Of a stretch of DNA of 64,000 nucleotides, positions 56,861 through 64,000 are shown piece by piece. Location of the stretch: the NCBI GenBank assembly GCA_937973965.1, contig CALJJQ010000008.1, positions 1 through 64,000 on the forward strand, written 5' to 3'. The notes beneath the pieces are model-generated. The model was not told the origin of the DNA and did not search any database. It saw only the letters and a list, made by a program, of their open reading frames with translations. A program made the position numbers and the translations under genes. How positions within the stretch are numbered: the first letter of the stretch is position 1; every line of letters begins with the position of its first letter. This DNA is from an uncultured Calothrix sp. (GTDB taxonomy: Bacteria; Cyanobacteriota; Cyanobacteriia; Cyanobacteriales; Nostocaceae).

Positions 56861-57587
56861 TTGGATTTTGGATTTTGGATTACCCTTCGGTCGATCCGCT
56901 TCGCGTCTATGGATTTTGGATTACTTGAATGTGAGGTTGATCGACTATTCGCGACTTAAACATTTTTGAGGAAGGAAAATACACTACAGGCTCAAAAATG
57001 CTTGAAACCCAGATCTAGCAAGAAACTATTCAAAACGATGTCAACGTCTTGCTGTGTATACATTTGAGTAGTTTTTCCGGCTATTTTTTGTCTCAGTCCC
57101 ATTAGAAGCTATTGAGAACAAAATTTGCAATTTACTTGCTCTTATATCGTTTAAGTTAATGCTTAACGTGAGTTCGACGAATTATAAACGCGACAATCCC
57201 TGTGAATCAATGATTTTGAAAGTTAAGGTTTAAAGTAACCTCATCCATTAGTTGAGAACAAACTCAATAACTGACTGATTCCAAGTTTAATGGTTGATTT
57301 TATTCTCAACATCCTAGGAGGTTTTTAAAAACTTCTATTTTCTACGAATGATACTGGACAGGAGTTTCAGTCTTTATAACTCATCGAACTCACGTTAATG
57401 CTTACTACATATCAGGGGCTGTAACCGTTGATTATTCTAGTTTCATTTATTGCAAAGTACAAGAGAATTGATATTACCAATTCCGAAAATGTTTGCAACA
57501 AATATTTAACATGAGACGTAGCATTGCTACGTCTGGTCAAAATTCATCTGTCGCATTCTTTTTCCCGTTTATCATCCTTTCCTACTT
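56861..57587. other. Gene-free region with repeats
   Basis: Holds an ATTTTGGATT tandem with a TCGATCCGCTTCGCGTC short repeat (56861-56915), a family C element with target duplication, and a palindrome AGACGTAGCATTGCTACGTCT at about 57514-57534. No gene is seen. Confidence 0.6.
57157..57404. mobile_element. Family C MITE with 9-bp target duplication
   Basis: The element is 57166-57395 (230 bp). Its ends are 23-base inverted repeats with 21 matches: ACGTGAGTTCGACGAATTAT on the left and ATAACTCATCGAACTCACGT on the right. It is flanked by a perfect 9-base direct repeat, TAATGCTTA, at 57157-57165 and 57396-57404. It encodes no protein, so it must have been moved by a transposase elsewhere. Related copies are at 50612-50858 and about 20325-20504. 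Confidence 0.92.
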
Positions 57588-58769
57588 CTAATTCCCTGGA
57601 AAATTGGGGATAATGTCGGTGACGACACGACCGTTGCTTCCTCCCCCCTGGACAACAATATTTTGGGTTTGGAGATTGCCTTTGGCGGTATCACCCTTAA
57701 AGGTCATGGGTGGTTCTAGTTGTCGGTAATCCACATTTCCTCTTGCTTGGACTATTTGAGTGTCCAGAAACCAGGTAAATTCTTGCGATCGCAATGTTTG
57801 TCCTTTCGCTCCCACTGCACTCGCATTCCCGGTCATGACCACGGTTCGCTGGGGTATCCGAAATAAACCCCGGTCGGCTTTGGCTCTAACGTTTTCTGTT
57901 CGATACCAGGCATTTACCGGTGCATTTGTATTTACTGTTTCCGTTTGTAAATTCCAACTCATGGATTCACTGACAATTTGCATAGCTGGATTCGCTAACT
58001 CGATTTGGGCATTTTTACTGATATTGACAATTTTAGTGTTTAAATTGACATCAGCACTATCACCCCGACCGCGGTCGGTAATCCGATTATTTTCGTAACG
58101 GTCAAATTGCATCGGGCGATCGCCGATTAATTTTTCCTGCTGAATCAACCACTTTAATTGTTCTGTCCGTATTTGTAAGCTTGGATCAACGGATGTTGCC
58201 ACAACTCCACCGAAAAAATCCACTTCCTCCTTCCTCGTCCTCACCCTAGCTTCCTGCGCAGTTGCTCGCATTTGTCGGTGAGTTCCATTCAGTTGATTCC
58301 GCATCAACAGCAAGTCTTCCTGGGGTCGCCATTCCAATTCATTCCCCCGCAACACCGTACCATTACGGGGGTCTGTGGCCACAATTTTACCTCTTAAAAA
58401 TAATTGCTTACCTTTTTGCTCAATATCAGCTTTCTCCGCTGTCACTTGATATACAACTTTCCCATCCTGATAAAGTTCACCGAAGGGGTTATCTAAAATA
58501 CCAATTTCCCGTTCCTGGTTATAACGTCCCCGTTTCGCACTCACTGTCCAAATCCTTCTACCAACTTCGTCCACTCCTTCTAAAACCCCATCAAACAGGG
58601 TCAAACTAGTTTCTGTATTGGTTCGGGTCGGTGTTGGTGTCGGCTGAACTGTACTATTTTGACTGCTACAGCCAATCAACCATAAACATAAACAGAATAT
58701 GGGCAATAATCGCCAATACCAATTCAGATTATGTCCAATTACAAACTTGTCATTGCCTACAAAGTACAA
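57588..58769 (-). CDS. lptC: LPS-export LptC-like lipoprotein
   Basis: The start is uncertain: the frame is open from ATG 58949, but a TTG at 58769 puts the lipobox LWLIGC at about residue 34, closer to a lipoprotein signal; the ATG would leave about 90 residues before it. The mature protein is built of LptC/OstA-like strands: GVLEGVDEVGRRIWTVSAKRGRYNQEREI, KADIEQKGKQLFLRGKIVATDPRNGTVL, and later VVMTGNASAVGAKGQTLRSQEFTWFLDTQIVQARGNVDYRQ. The family passes lipopolysaccharide from the inner membrane to the periplasmic bridge. It is the third gene after metG and the NYN gene. Confidence 0.82.
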   Translation of the reverse strand: MYFVGNDKFVIGHNLNWYWRLLPIFCLCLWLIGCSSQNSTVQPTPTPTRTNTETSLTLFDGVLEGVDEVGRRIWTVSAKRGRYNQEREIGILDNPFGELYQDGKVVYQVTAEKADIEQKGKQLFLRGKIVATDPRNGTVLRGNELEWRPQEDLLLMRNQLNGTHRQMRATAQEARVRTRKEEVDFFGGVVATSVDPSLQIRTEQLKWLIQQEKLIGDRPMQFDRYENNRITDRGRGDSADVNLNTKIVNISKNAQIELANPAMQIVSESMSWNLQTETVNTNAPVNAWYRTENVRAKADRGLFRIPQRTVVMTGNASAVGAKGQTLRSQEFTWFLDTQIVQARGNVDYRQLEPPMTFKGDTAKGNLQTQNIVVQGGGSNGRVVTDIIPNFPGN

Positions 58770-59059
58770 TAATCCGACAGTCCTTGTGATGGCTACGCTC
58801 CATTTTTTGGCGATCGCAATCACATATCGTGATACAACGTTGATTTGTTGACTATATTGGCAAAAATACCCACAGAAAACGCACGAGTTCTTCCCCCGTG
58901 CGTGCACCAATTTTGGCATGTTCTTCCCCTGGTTGGATTGGCAATGCATTATTTACTGAATATGAATAGCGAGGGGATTGTTGACTGTTAACCGTTGACA
59001 GTGTTGCATTCAACCTCAACACCCTAACTATACATTTATAATGTGTAACAGCTTACTCC

Positions 59060-59716
59060 CTACTCTGGGATTTCTAAATGACTAGGTGCATCACTGGGTT
59101 GTTCCAAAAAATCCATCCCCGATAGGGGTCGATAGGGATAACTTTGACGGGGAGTTTTTTGAATGTCTTCCTTAACGGCTTCTAGGTCAATATAACGGTC
59201 GGAAACATTAATTAAACTATCACTCGTCATCGACCGTAAACTCACCACCTCAACCCTCACACCCCGATAGCTGACCGAATTCACCGCATAGGCTAAATCC
59301 CCATCCCCACTCACCAATACAGCTGTATCGTAGGAATCTACTAAAGCCATCATATCCACGGCAATTTCCACGTCTAAATTGGCTTTTTTGGAACCATCTG
59401 GTAGCTGCACTAAGTCTTTAGCTATAACTCGATAACCATTGCGACGCATCCACAACAAAAAACCCTGCTGTTTTTCGTTAGTGCGGTCAACACCAGTATA
59501 AAAAAACGCACGCAATAGCCGGGAACCGCCAGTTAATCTACAGAGTAATTTGGTGTAATCAATTTCAATTCCTAATTGTAGGGCAGCATAAAACAAATTG
59601 GAACCATCTATAAAAATTGCGACTCGACCCCGATTCTCTAACACCTGCTCCGGTGTAAAGATCGAATCGTTCTCCAGGTTATTTAACATTTCTGTCATAG
59701 CCTCGTTTGTTATCAT
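59060..59716 (-). CDS. NYN-domain protein (LabA/DUF88-like)
   Basis: A 218-residue protein of the PIN-like NYN fold. The conserved acidic residues are in VAIFIDGSNLFYA (near residue 33), KKANLDVEIAVDMMAL (near 125) and VLVSGDGDLAYAV (near 145). The family is predicted to be a metal-dependent RNase. A cyanobacterial relative, LabA, affects circadian gene expression; whether this is LabA itself or a paralogue is not clear. It lies between metG and lptC on the same strand. ATG 59698 (MTEMLNN) is an alternative start. Confidence 0.85.
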   Translation of the reverse strand: MITNEAMTEMLNNLENDSIFTPEQVLENRGRVAIFIDGSNLFYAALQLGIEIDYTKLLCRLTGGSRLLRAFFYTGVDRTNEKQQGFLLWMRRNGYRVIAKDLVQLPDGSKKANLDVEIAVDMMALVDSYDTAVLVSGDGDLAYAVNSVSYRGVRVEVVSLRSMTSDSLINVSDRYIDLEAVKEDIQKTPRQSYPYRPLSGMDFLEQPSDAPSHLEIPE

Positions 59717-59848
59717 CGTGATAAAAGATACTTATCTAGGGTTTATTTAGGAAAATTAACTAATTAGTAGTCTGTTTTCAGAGCTAAATTAATTCAGCCC
59801 TGAAAAAAATAACAAAATAGGAAAAGTAAAATTGTAACTATTGAGTTG

Positions 59849-61450
59849 TTAGTTGGTTGGTGAGGGTGTGTCGATGCGTTTAAAAATGGGTTTTGGTTCT
59901 CCCAAGGTTTGCGCATCACTCAAAAGTCCCCACTGGGAATGAATAGCAAATGGTATATGGGTAAATGTATTTTGGTCGTTAAAATTAACCGTAAATCCTA
60001 ATTGGGTATATACATCATTGCTAATATTAGGGATAATTGGAGCTAGGAGGTAGGCGGCTAACCGTACCGACTCTAGGACTGCATATAATATTTCGGCAAC
60101 AGCAGCACTGTTTCCTTGCTTGTATAAAGTCCACGGAGCTTGTTCGTCAATATATTTATTACAAGCCCTAACTAATGTCATGGTGGCTTCACAGGCACGA
60201 TTAAATGCAAGTGCATTGTAGGCGCTTTCTACTTCTTGAGCTAAACTGGCTCCAATGGCTTTCAGGGGATGGCTATCCGCGATATCCGCACTTTTGACTG
60301 GGGGAATTTTGCCGCCACAGTATTTTTTCACCATATTTAGGGTACGATTGAGTAGGTTGCCCAAATCGTTGGCCAAATCTGCATTTAAAACATTGATGAA
60401 CCTAATTTCATTAAAGTCGCCATCTTTGCCAAATTCGATTTCCTTAAGGAAGTAATAACGAACTGCATCGGCACCATAACGCTCGACTAAATCAATGGGG
60501 TCAATGGTGTTATCATTGCTTTTACCCATTTTTTGTCCATCTTTGGTTAAAAACCCGTGACCAAAGACCTTTTCTGGGAGCTCTAACCCTGCTGACATGA
60601 GCATGGCTGGCCAATAAACGGCGTGGAAACGTAGAATATCTTTACCAATCAGATGTAAATTAAAGGGATACCATTTGGCGATCGCATTTTCCAGGGTCGG
60701 TTCGTCATCGGGTTCTAACATCCCGGTAATATAGGCTAGTAAAGCATCAAACCACACATACAGGGTATGTTTTTGGTCCTTTGGCATGGGAAAACCGCAA
60801 TTGATGTTGACCCGGGTAATGGAAAAGTCCTGTAAGCCTTGCTTGACAAAATTCAAAACCTCGTTGCGACGACTAATGGGTTGAATAAAATCGGGGTTAT
60901 CTGCATACAATTTGAGTAAATCATCTTGGTATTTAGATAGGCGAAAAAAATAATTTTCCTCATCCCGCCATTCCACCTCTTTATTAGTGTGAATCGGACA
61001 GCGATTTCCTGGGAGCAATTCTCGCTCTTCTTTGAATTCTTCGCAGGAAACACAGTACCAACCTTTTTGTTGACCGAGATAAATATCGCCCTTAGCCCAT
61101 ACCCGTTCAAAAAATTGATTCACTATTTGTTGATGGCGCTCGGCACTGGTGCGGCTAAATCGGTCATACTTAATATTGAGTACATCCCATAATTTGAGAA
61201 AATTTGGCACAATTTGATCACAAAAAGCCTGGGGTTCTAGTCCTTTGGCTGCGGCTGTACGCTCAATTTTTTGCCCATGTTCATCGGTTCCAGTAACGAA
61301 TAAAACCGGATGACCTAACGCACGTTTGAAGCGAGCGATTGCATCGGCAGCAATTGTTGTATAGGCACTACCGATATGGGGTAAGCCATTGACATAATAA
61401 AGGGGTGTAGTCAGTGCAAATGTTGTTCGAGTCGGATTCACAATATCCAT
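59849..61450 (-). CDS. metG: Methionyl-tRNA synthetase
   Basis: A 533-residue class I synthetase. The HIGH motif is LPHIGSAY at residues about 19-26, and the KMSKS loop is KMGKSND near residue 297. Zinc-binding Cys are in CVSCEEFKEERELLPGNRCPIH, with a single knuckle. It lacks the C-terminal tRNA-binding EMAPII domain of the long E. coli form, which is normal for cyanobacteria. Confidence 0.97.
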   Translation of the reverse strand: MDIVNPTRTTFALTTPLYYVNGLPHIGSAYTTIAADAIARFKRALGHPVLFVTGTDEHGQKIERTAAAKGLEPQAFCDQIVPNFLKLWDVLNIKYDRFSRTSAERHQQIVNQFFERVWAKGDIYLGQQKGWYCVSCEEFKEERELLPGNRCPIHTNKEVEWRDEENYFFRLSKYQDDLLKLYADNPDFIQPISRRNEVLNFVKQGLQDFSITRVNINCGFPMPKDQKHTLYVWFDALLAYITGMLEPDDEPTLENAIAKWYPFNLHLIGKDILRFHAVYWPAMLMSAGLELPEKVFGHGFLTKDGQKMGKSNDNTIDPIDLVERYGADAVRYYFLKEIEFGKDGDFNEIRFINVLNADLANDLGNLLNRTLNMVKKYCGGKIPPVKSADIADSHPLKAIGASLAQEVESAYNALAFNRACEATMTLVRACNKYIDEQAPWTLYKQGNSAAVAEILYAVLESVRLAAYLLAPIIPNISNDVYTQLGFTVNFNDQNTFTHIPFAIHSQWGLLSDAQTLGEPKPIFKRIDTPSPTN

Positions 61451-61833
61451 GCAATTTCTAATAGATTTTTTAAATGTTTGTTATGTCCATTTTAATTAAA
61501 ACCACGTAATTATATAACATTCACAAAGGTTTTTCAAGTTGCTTTTTTATCCTAGCAAAGTTCTTTCCAGGTGAATGAATAAATTATGAACTATTTGTTC
61601 TCGCCATGAACTTTATGGAATTTATTTGTAGTCAATCAATTTTCACCTTTAAAGAAATATCAAGATTCCCAACGAAAATGAGACAATAATTTGTCAAAAT
61701 TGAGATTGAATCAAACTTCCCAATATTTTTCCATAGTTTTAGACTAAGAATGTAGTTTTTTCGCAATTACTTCCCCATGACTTAGTTGAGGTGGGTAAAT
61801 GAATAAATTCCTTCAGTCAAAGTTACAGCGAGA
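61451..61833. other. Gap between divergent metG and hydrolase genes
   Basis: A+T-rich, gene-free. ATGAACTATTTGTTC and ATGAACTTTATGGAATTTATTTG near 61586-61628 are similar words. Promoters are expected but not identified. Confidence 0.35.
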
Positions 61834-62625
61834 ATGATAAACTTTAACCCTGCAAATCAACTGAGATTTCTCCAGTCCACTCCCTACAACCCCAACCGAC
61901 CCCTATTTATCTATTTACCAGGGATGGATGGAAGCGGATTACTACTGCGATCGCAAATTCCCCCTTTAGAATCTAAATTTGAAATTCGTTGTGTATCGAT
62001 TCCAGTCACAGACCGTAGTGGATGGATATATCTAGCCAAACAGGTCATCGAACTCCTAGAACAGGAACGCACAGCCAACCCCCTCCGTTCCATCTATTTG
62101 TGTGGAGAATCCTTTGGAGGTTGTTTAGCTATGCAAGTTATGGTCAGCAATCCCCAATTATTCACTCGCATCATCCTCATCAACCCTGCTAGCGCCTTCC
62201 ACTTACGTCCTTGGTTACATTGGGCTTCTCAGTACACCAACTTTATCCCAGCATTTGTATATAGTTTGACCACAACGGGTTTTATCTCGATTTTAGCGTC
62301 CTTACCACGGATTCCACCGGAAAATCGCGAACTATTATTTCAAGTGATCAATAGCATCCCACCCTCCACCGTCTTTTGGCGGATTGAGATGCTGCGTAAT
62401 TTTTCCATTCCCCCAGAACAGCTCCGACGTATCTATAAACCCATACTATTAGTAGCCAGTGGTGGCGATCGCCTTCTCCCTTCCATCGCTGAAGCTCAAA
62501 GACTGACCGAACTTTTTCCGAATGCTTCTATCAGTATATTACCAAATAGTGGTCATGCTTGTTTAATTGAAGATGAAGTGAATCTGTATGAGATTATCAA
62601 ACAGGCTGATTTTTTGGATGATTAA
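61834..62625 (+). CDS. Alpha/beta-fold hydrolase
   Basis: A 263-residue hydrolase. The oxyanion strand is LFIYLPGMDGSGLLL (residues about 24-38), the nucleophile is in YLCGESFGGCLAMQVM (near residue 93), the acid is probably the Asp of VASGGDRLLPS and the His is in LPNSGHACLIEDE. The form resembles plant and cyanobacterial esterase/acyltransferase-like proteins (phytyl-ester-type), but the substrate is unknown. No signal peptide is seen. Confidence 0.8.
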   Translation: MINFNPANQLRFLQSTPYNPNRPLFIYLPGMDGSGLLLRSQIPPLESKFEIRCVSIPVTDRSGWIYLAKQVIELLEQERTANPLRSIYLCGESFGGCLAMQVMVSNPQLFTRIILINPASAFHLRPWLHWASQYTNFIPAFVYSLTTTGFISILASLPRIPPENRELLFQVINSIPPSTVFWRIEMLRNFSIPPEQLRRIYKPILLVASGGDRLLPSIAEAQRLTELFPNASISILPNSGHACLIEDEVNLYEIIKQADFLDD

Positions 62626-62665
62626 TCAGAAACGCAGGGAGTAGGGAGAGCTTTTGGGAGTAAGT

Positions 62666-62871
62666 CGGGTCTGTGGAAAAAGTCTTTTCGTGAGGGTAGA
62701 ATCGTTTTAACCCAACTATTTGTTCACAAGACCCAAAAAATGACAAATGCCGGGTTTTTCCGGCTTACAGACCTACTGGGAAAGCACTTTTGGCAGACTA
62801 CAATCTTCTCAATCCCTTGTGAAATATAGAGACGCGATATATCGCGTCTTTACTATACTATTACTTTAATT
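62666..62871 (-). repeat. Family B repeat, copy 4 (one end diverged)
   Basis: The left end CGGGTCTGTGGAAAAAGTC matches the family B terminus. The interior contains CGTGAGGGTAG, TTCACAAGACCCAAAAAA, GGGAAAGCACTTTTGGCAG and GACGCGATATATCGCGTC, in reverse order relative to the copy at 50459. The right inverted end is not recognisable. Confidence 0.7.
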
Positions 62872-63004
62872 ATTTATCTCCTGTATTCTGTCTCCTGTCA
62901 CCTGAAACCCGTAGATTCACCCATCCAACCAGGAAAATCCACAAAAAATTGTTTTCCCCATGACAAAAATAGGGACACTTGGAAAAATCTGAGTTAAACT
63001 AGGT

Positions 63005-63185
63005 AAGTGCTAAGGGGTGGTCATCCCCACCCGCATTAGCAGAGGAACGCTAAAGTGTAAAGTACCACAATATTTCCGACCTATGCGTCCGCATTTATTC
63101 GGAAATAGTGCTAAAGACGACCTTTTGAAATACGTGGTTACACAGACAATTGGGACGAACACTGCTGTGAAGTGTTCGTCCCATA
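63005..63185 (+). ncRNA. Candidate structured RNA, HEARO/omega-RNA-like
   Basis: A gene-free stretch with a chain of strong stems: GGGTGG/CCACCC (63015-63032), TTAGC/GCTAA (63036-63053), TATTTCCGA/TCGGAAATA (63071-63107) with an inner ATGC/GCAT, all or partly closed by ACCAC (63064-63068) with GTGGT (63134-63138), and a perfect 13-bp stem TGGGACGAACACT/AGTGTTCGTCCCA (63151-63183). The segments GAGGAACGCTAAAGTG and CCTATGCGTCCGC...GGAAATAGTGCTA recall the HEARO (IscB/IsrB omega-RNA) consensus as I remember it. No IscB, IsrB or TnpB gene is adjacent. The strand is inferred from that likeness. Confidence 0.45.
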
Positions 63186-63283
63186 GTTATCGGTTCATGA
63201 TAGCTGGAAATATGGAAGGATTAGGGAGTAGGTAAAATTGGAACTTACCCTCGCAAACTTTATCCCTCCATCCTATGGTTCAG

Positions 63284-64000
63284 CTAGTTTTCCACCGTTT
63301 TCCGGATACGTTCAGCCCTAGCAGCAGCAGAATTCATCACTTCTTCGCGGTTTTCCAGGATTTCCCCAGGATAATTTTCCAAAACCTTAGTTGCAAGGGA
63401 AATTCTTCCCCGACCCTCTTCTAAATCGATAATGATCGCTTTCACTTTCTGTCCGATTTGAAAGACGGTCTCCAGGTTATCAATAAACTTTTGGGTGACT
63501 TGTTTAATATGGAGTAAAGCACTCACCCCATCAATATCCACAAATACACCGAATGGCTTAATCCCCGTAATTTCCCCTTCTACCAATTGACCAATTTCCA
63601 AATTACTAAAGCTTGCAGAACGGGTTGCTAAACGCTGAGACAGAACAATTCGCTTATTAACCCGGTCAACCTCCAAAAAACCAACCGTCAGTTTTTGTCC
63701 CACCAAAGCTTCCAAATTCTCTCGTTCCAGCAAATGCGATCGCGGTACAAATCCCCTTAATCCTTCCACATTAACTGTCACACCTCCCTTATTGACGCTG
63801 ACGACGCGCACATCAACGCTTTCGGAATTCTCTTGCATTGTCGCTAAACGTCCCCAAACCTGCCTTAATAATAACTGCTTGCGGGACAGGGTAACTTGAC
63901 CATCGGAATCCTGGTCACGAATAATTAAAAAATCTAATTCATCATTGAGGGAAATTACCTCATGAATATCGTTTACACTCCTCAAGGAGATTTCGTCACG
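63284..64000 (-). CDS. S1 RNA-binding domain protein, ribosomal protein S1-like (5' end outside window)
   Basis: The frame stays open to the window edge, so the N-terminus is missing; at least 238 residues are present. Two S1 domains are visible: VDVRVVSVNKGGVTVNVEGLRGFVPRSHL and IGQLVEGEITGIKPFGVFVDIDGVSALLHIKQ, preceded by the end of an earlier one (LNDELDFLIIRDQDSDGQVTLSRKQLLLRQ). Cyanobacteria have two or more S1-type proteins; the short C-terminal tail (EEVMNSAAARAERIRKTVEN) and diverged domains fit the second, rps1b-like paralogue rather than the main S1. Confidence 0.88.
   Translation of the reverse strand, partial: RDEISLRSVNDIHEVISLNDELDFLIIRDQDSDGQVTLSRKQLLLRQVWGRLATMQENSESVDVRVVSVNKGGVTVNVEGLRGFVPRSHLLERENLEALVGQKLTVGFLEVDRVNKRIVLSQRLATRSASFSNLEIGQLVEGEITGIKPFGVFVDIDGVSALLHIKQVTQKFIDNLETVFQIGQKVKAIIIDLEEGRGRISLATKVLENYPGEILENREEVMNSAAARAERIRKTVEN

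Noticed and set aside
63005-63060. Glutamine (glnA) riboswitch, suggested by TCATCC and AGGAACGC
   Set aside because: The required GTTC before CATCC and the GACGGAAGTAGG core are absent, and no nitrogen gene follows.
63017-63235. 72-residue plus-strand reading frame in the structured RNA block
   Set aside because: It is fully explained by the hairpin-rich sequence; no protein family is recognised and the stems cross its whole length.

Overview
The window reads as chromosomal DNA of a cyanobacterium, most likely a filamentous, heterocyst-forming type (Nostocales or a relative). Evidence seen directly: many HIP1 octamers (GCGATCGC), A+T-rich intergenic DNA packed with heptamer tandem repeats and short palindromes, and cyanobacterial genes such as ocp, frp, petC-petA, chlL-chlN, DUF928, DUF3067 and a cyanobacterial-type hfq next to dapF. 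The species cannot be fixed from the sequence. No CRISPR array, phage module, rRNA or intact transposase gene was found. The only tRNA is tRNA-Arg(ACG).

Layout. 0.5-7.7 kb: an SDR epimerase overlapping a metallo-beta-lactamase-fold hydrolase, a phospholipase-D-like lipoprotein with an EF-hand loop, two unrecognised genes, a JAMM/MPN protein and a PD-(D/E)XK-like protein. 7.7-14.2 kb: an asparagine-synthetase-like protein without the glutaminase cysteine, a DUF4332 protein, a pentapeptide-repeat protein, hfq/dapF, a BadF-type kinase and a PNPOx-like protein. 14.5-16.4 kb: the photoprotection pair ocp and frp. 17.5-21.4 kb: membrane, hydrolase and lipoprotein genes and a frameshifted ADP-ribosylglycohydrolase. 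21.4-24.6 kb: chlL-DUF5331-chlN for dark chlorophyll synthesis. 25-30 kb: TIGR02450, SirB1-like, OmpA-like, alpha/beta hydrolase, GH57 and the tRNA. 30.1-38.9 kb: moaC, a two-partner-secretion exoprotein, DUF928, a CHASE2 hybrid kinase broken by an in-frame amber codon, and a receiver-kinase protein. 39-45.6 kb: aldehyde dehydrogenase, TPR protein, ssb, an orphan DNA methyltransferase, petC-petA and DUF3067. 45.7-49.6 kb: two hybrid histidine kinases, one with a degenerate ATP-binding domain. 51-55 kb: plsX-fabH-fabD. 55.5-64 kb: a D,D-carboxypeptidase, lptC, a NYN-domain gene, metG, an alpha/beta hydrolase and the 3' part of an S1-domain gene that runs off the end.

How genes work together: petC-petA encode two cytochrome b6f subunits; OCP quenches phycobilisome excitation and FRP resets it; chlL and chlN are two of the three DPOR subunits (chlB is not here); plsX, fabH and fabD start fatty-acid and phospholipid synthesis.

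The most striking material lies between genes. At least four families of small non-autonomous repeats occur. One copy of family C (57166-57395) has 23-bp terminal inverted repeats and a perfect 9-bp target duplication, so it is a transposed MITE. An intergenic block at 63.0-63.19 kb folds into several strong hairpins and may be a stand-alone transposon-associated RNA (HEARO/omega-RNA-like), which needs a covariance search. Intergenic repeat DNA also appears to have entered coding sequence, in the JAMM gene and at the 3' end of moaC. All database-level assignments are from memory of the families; nothing was searched.
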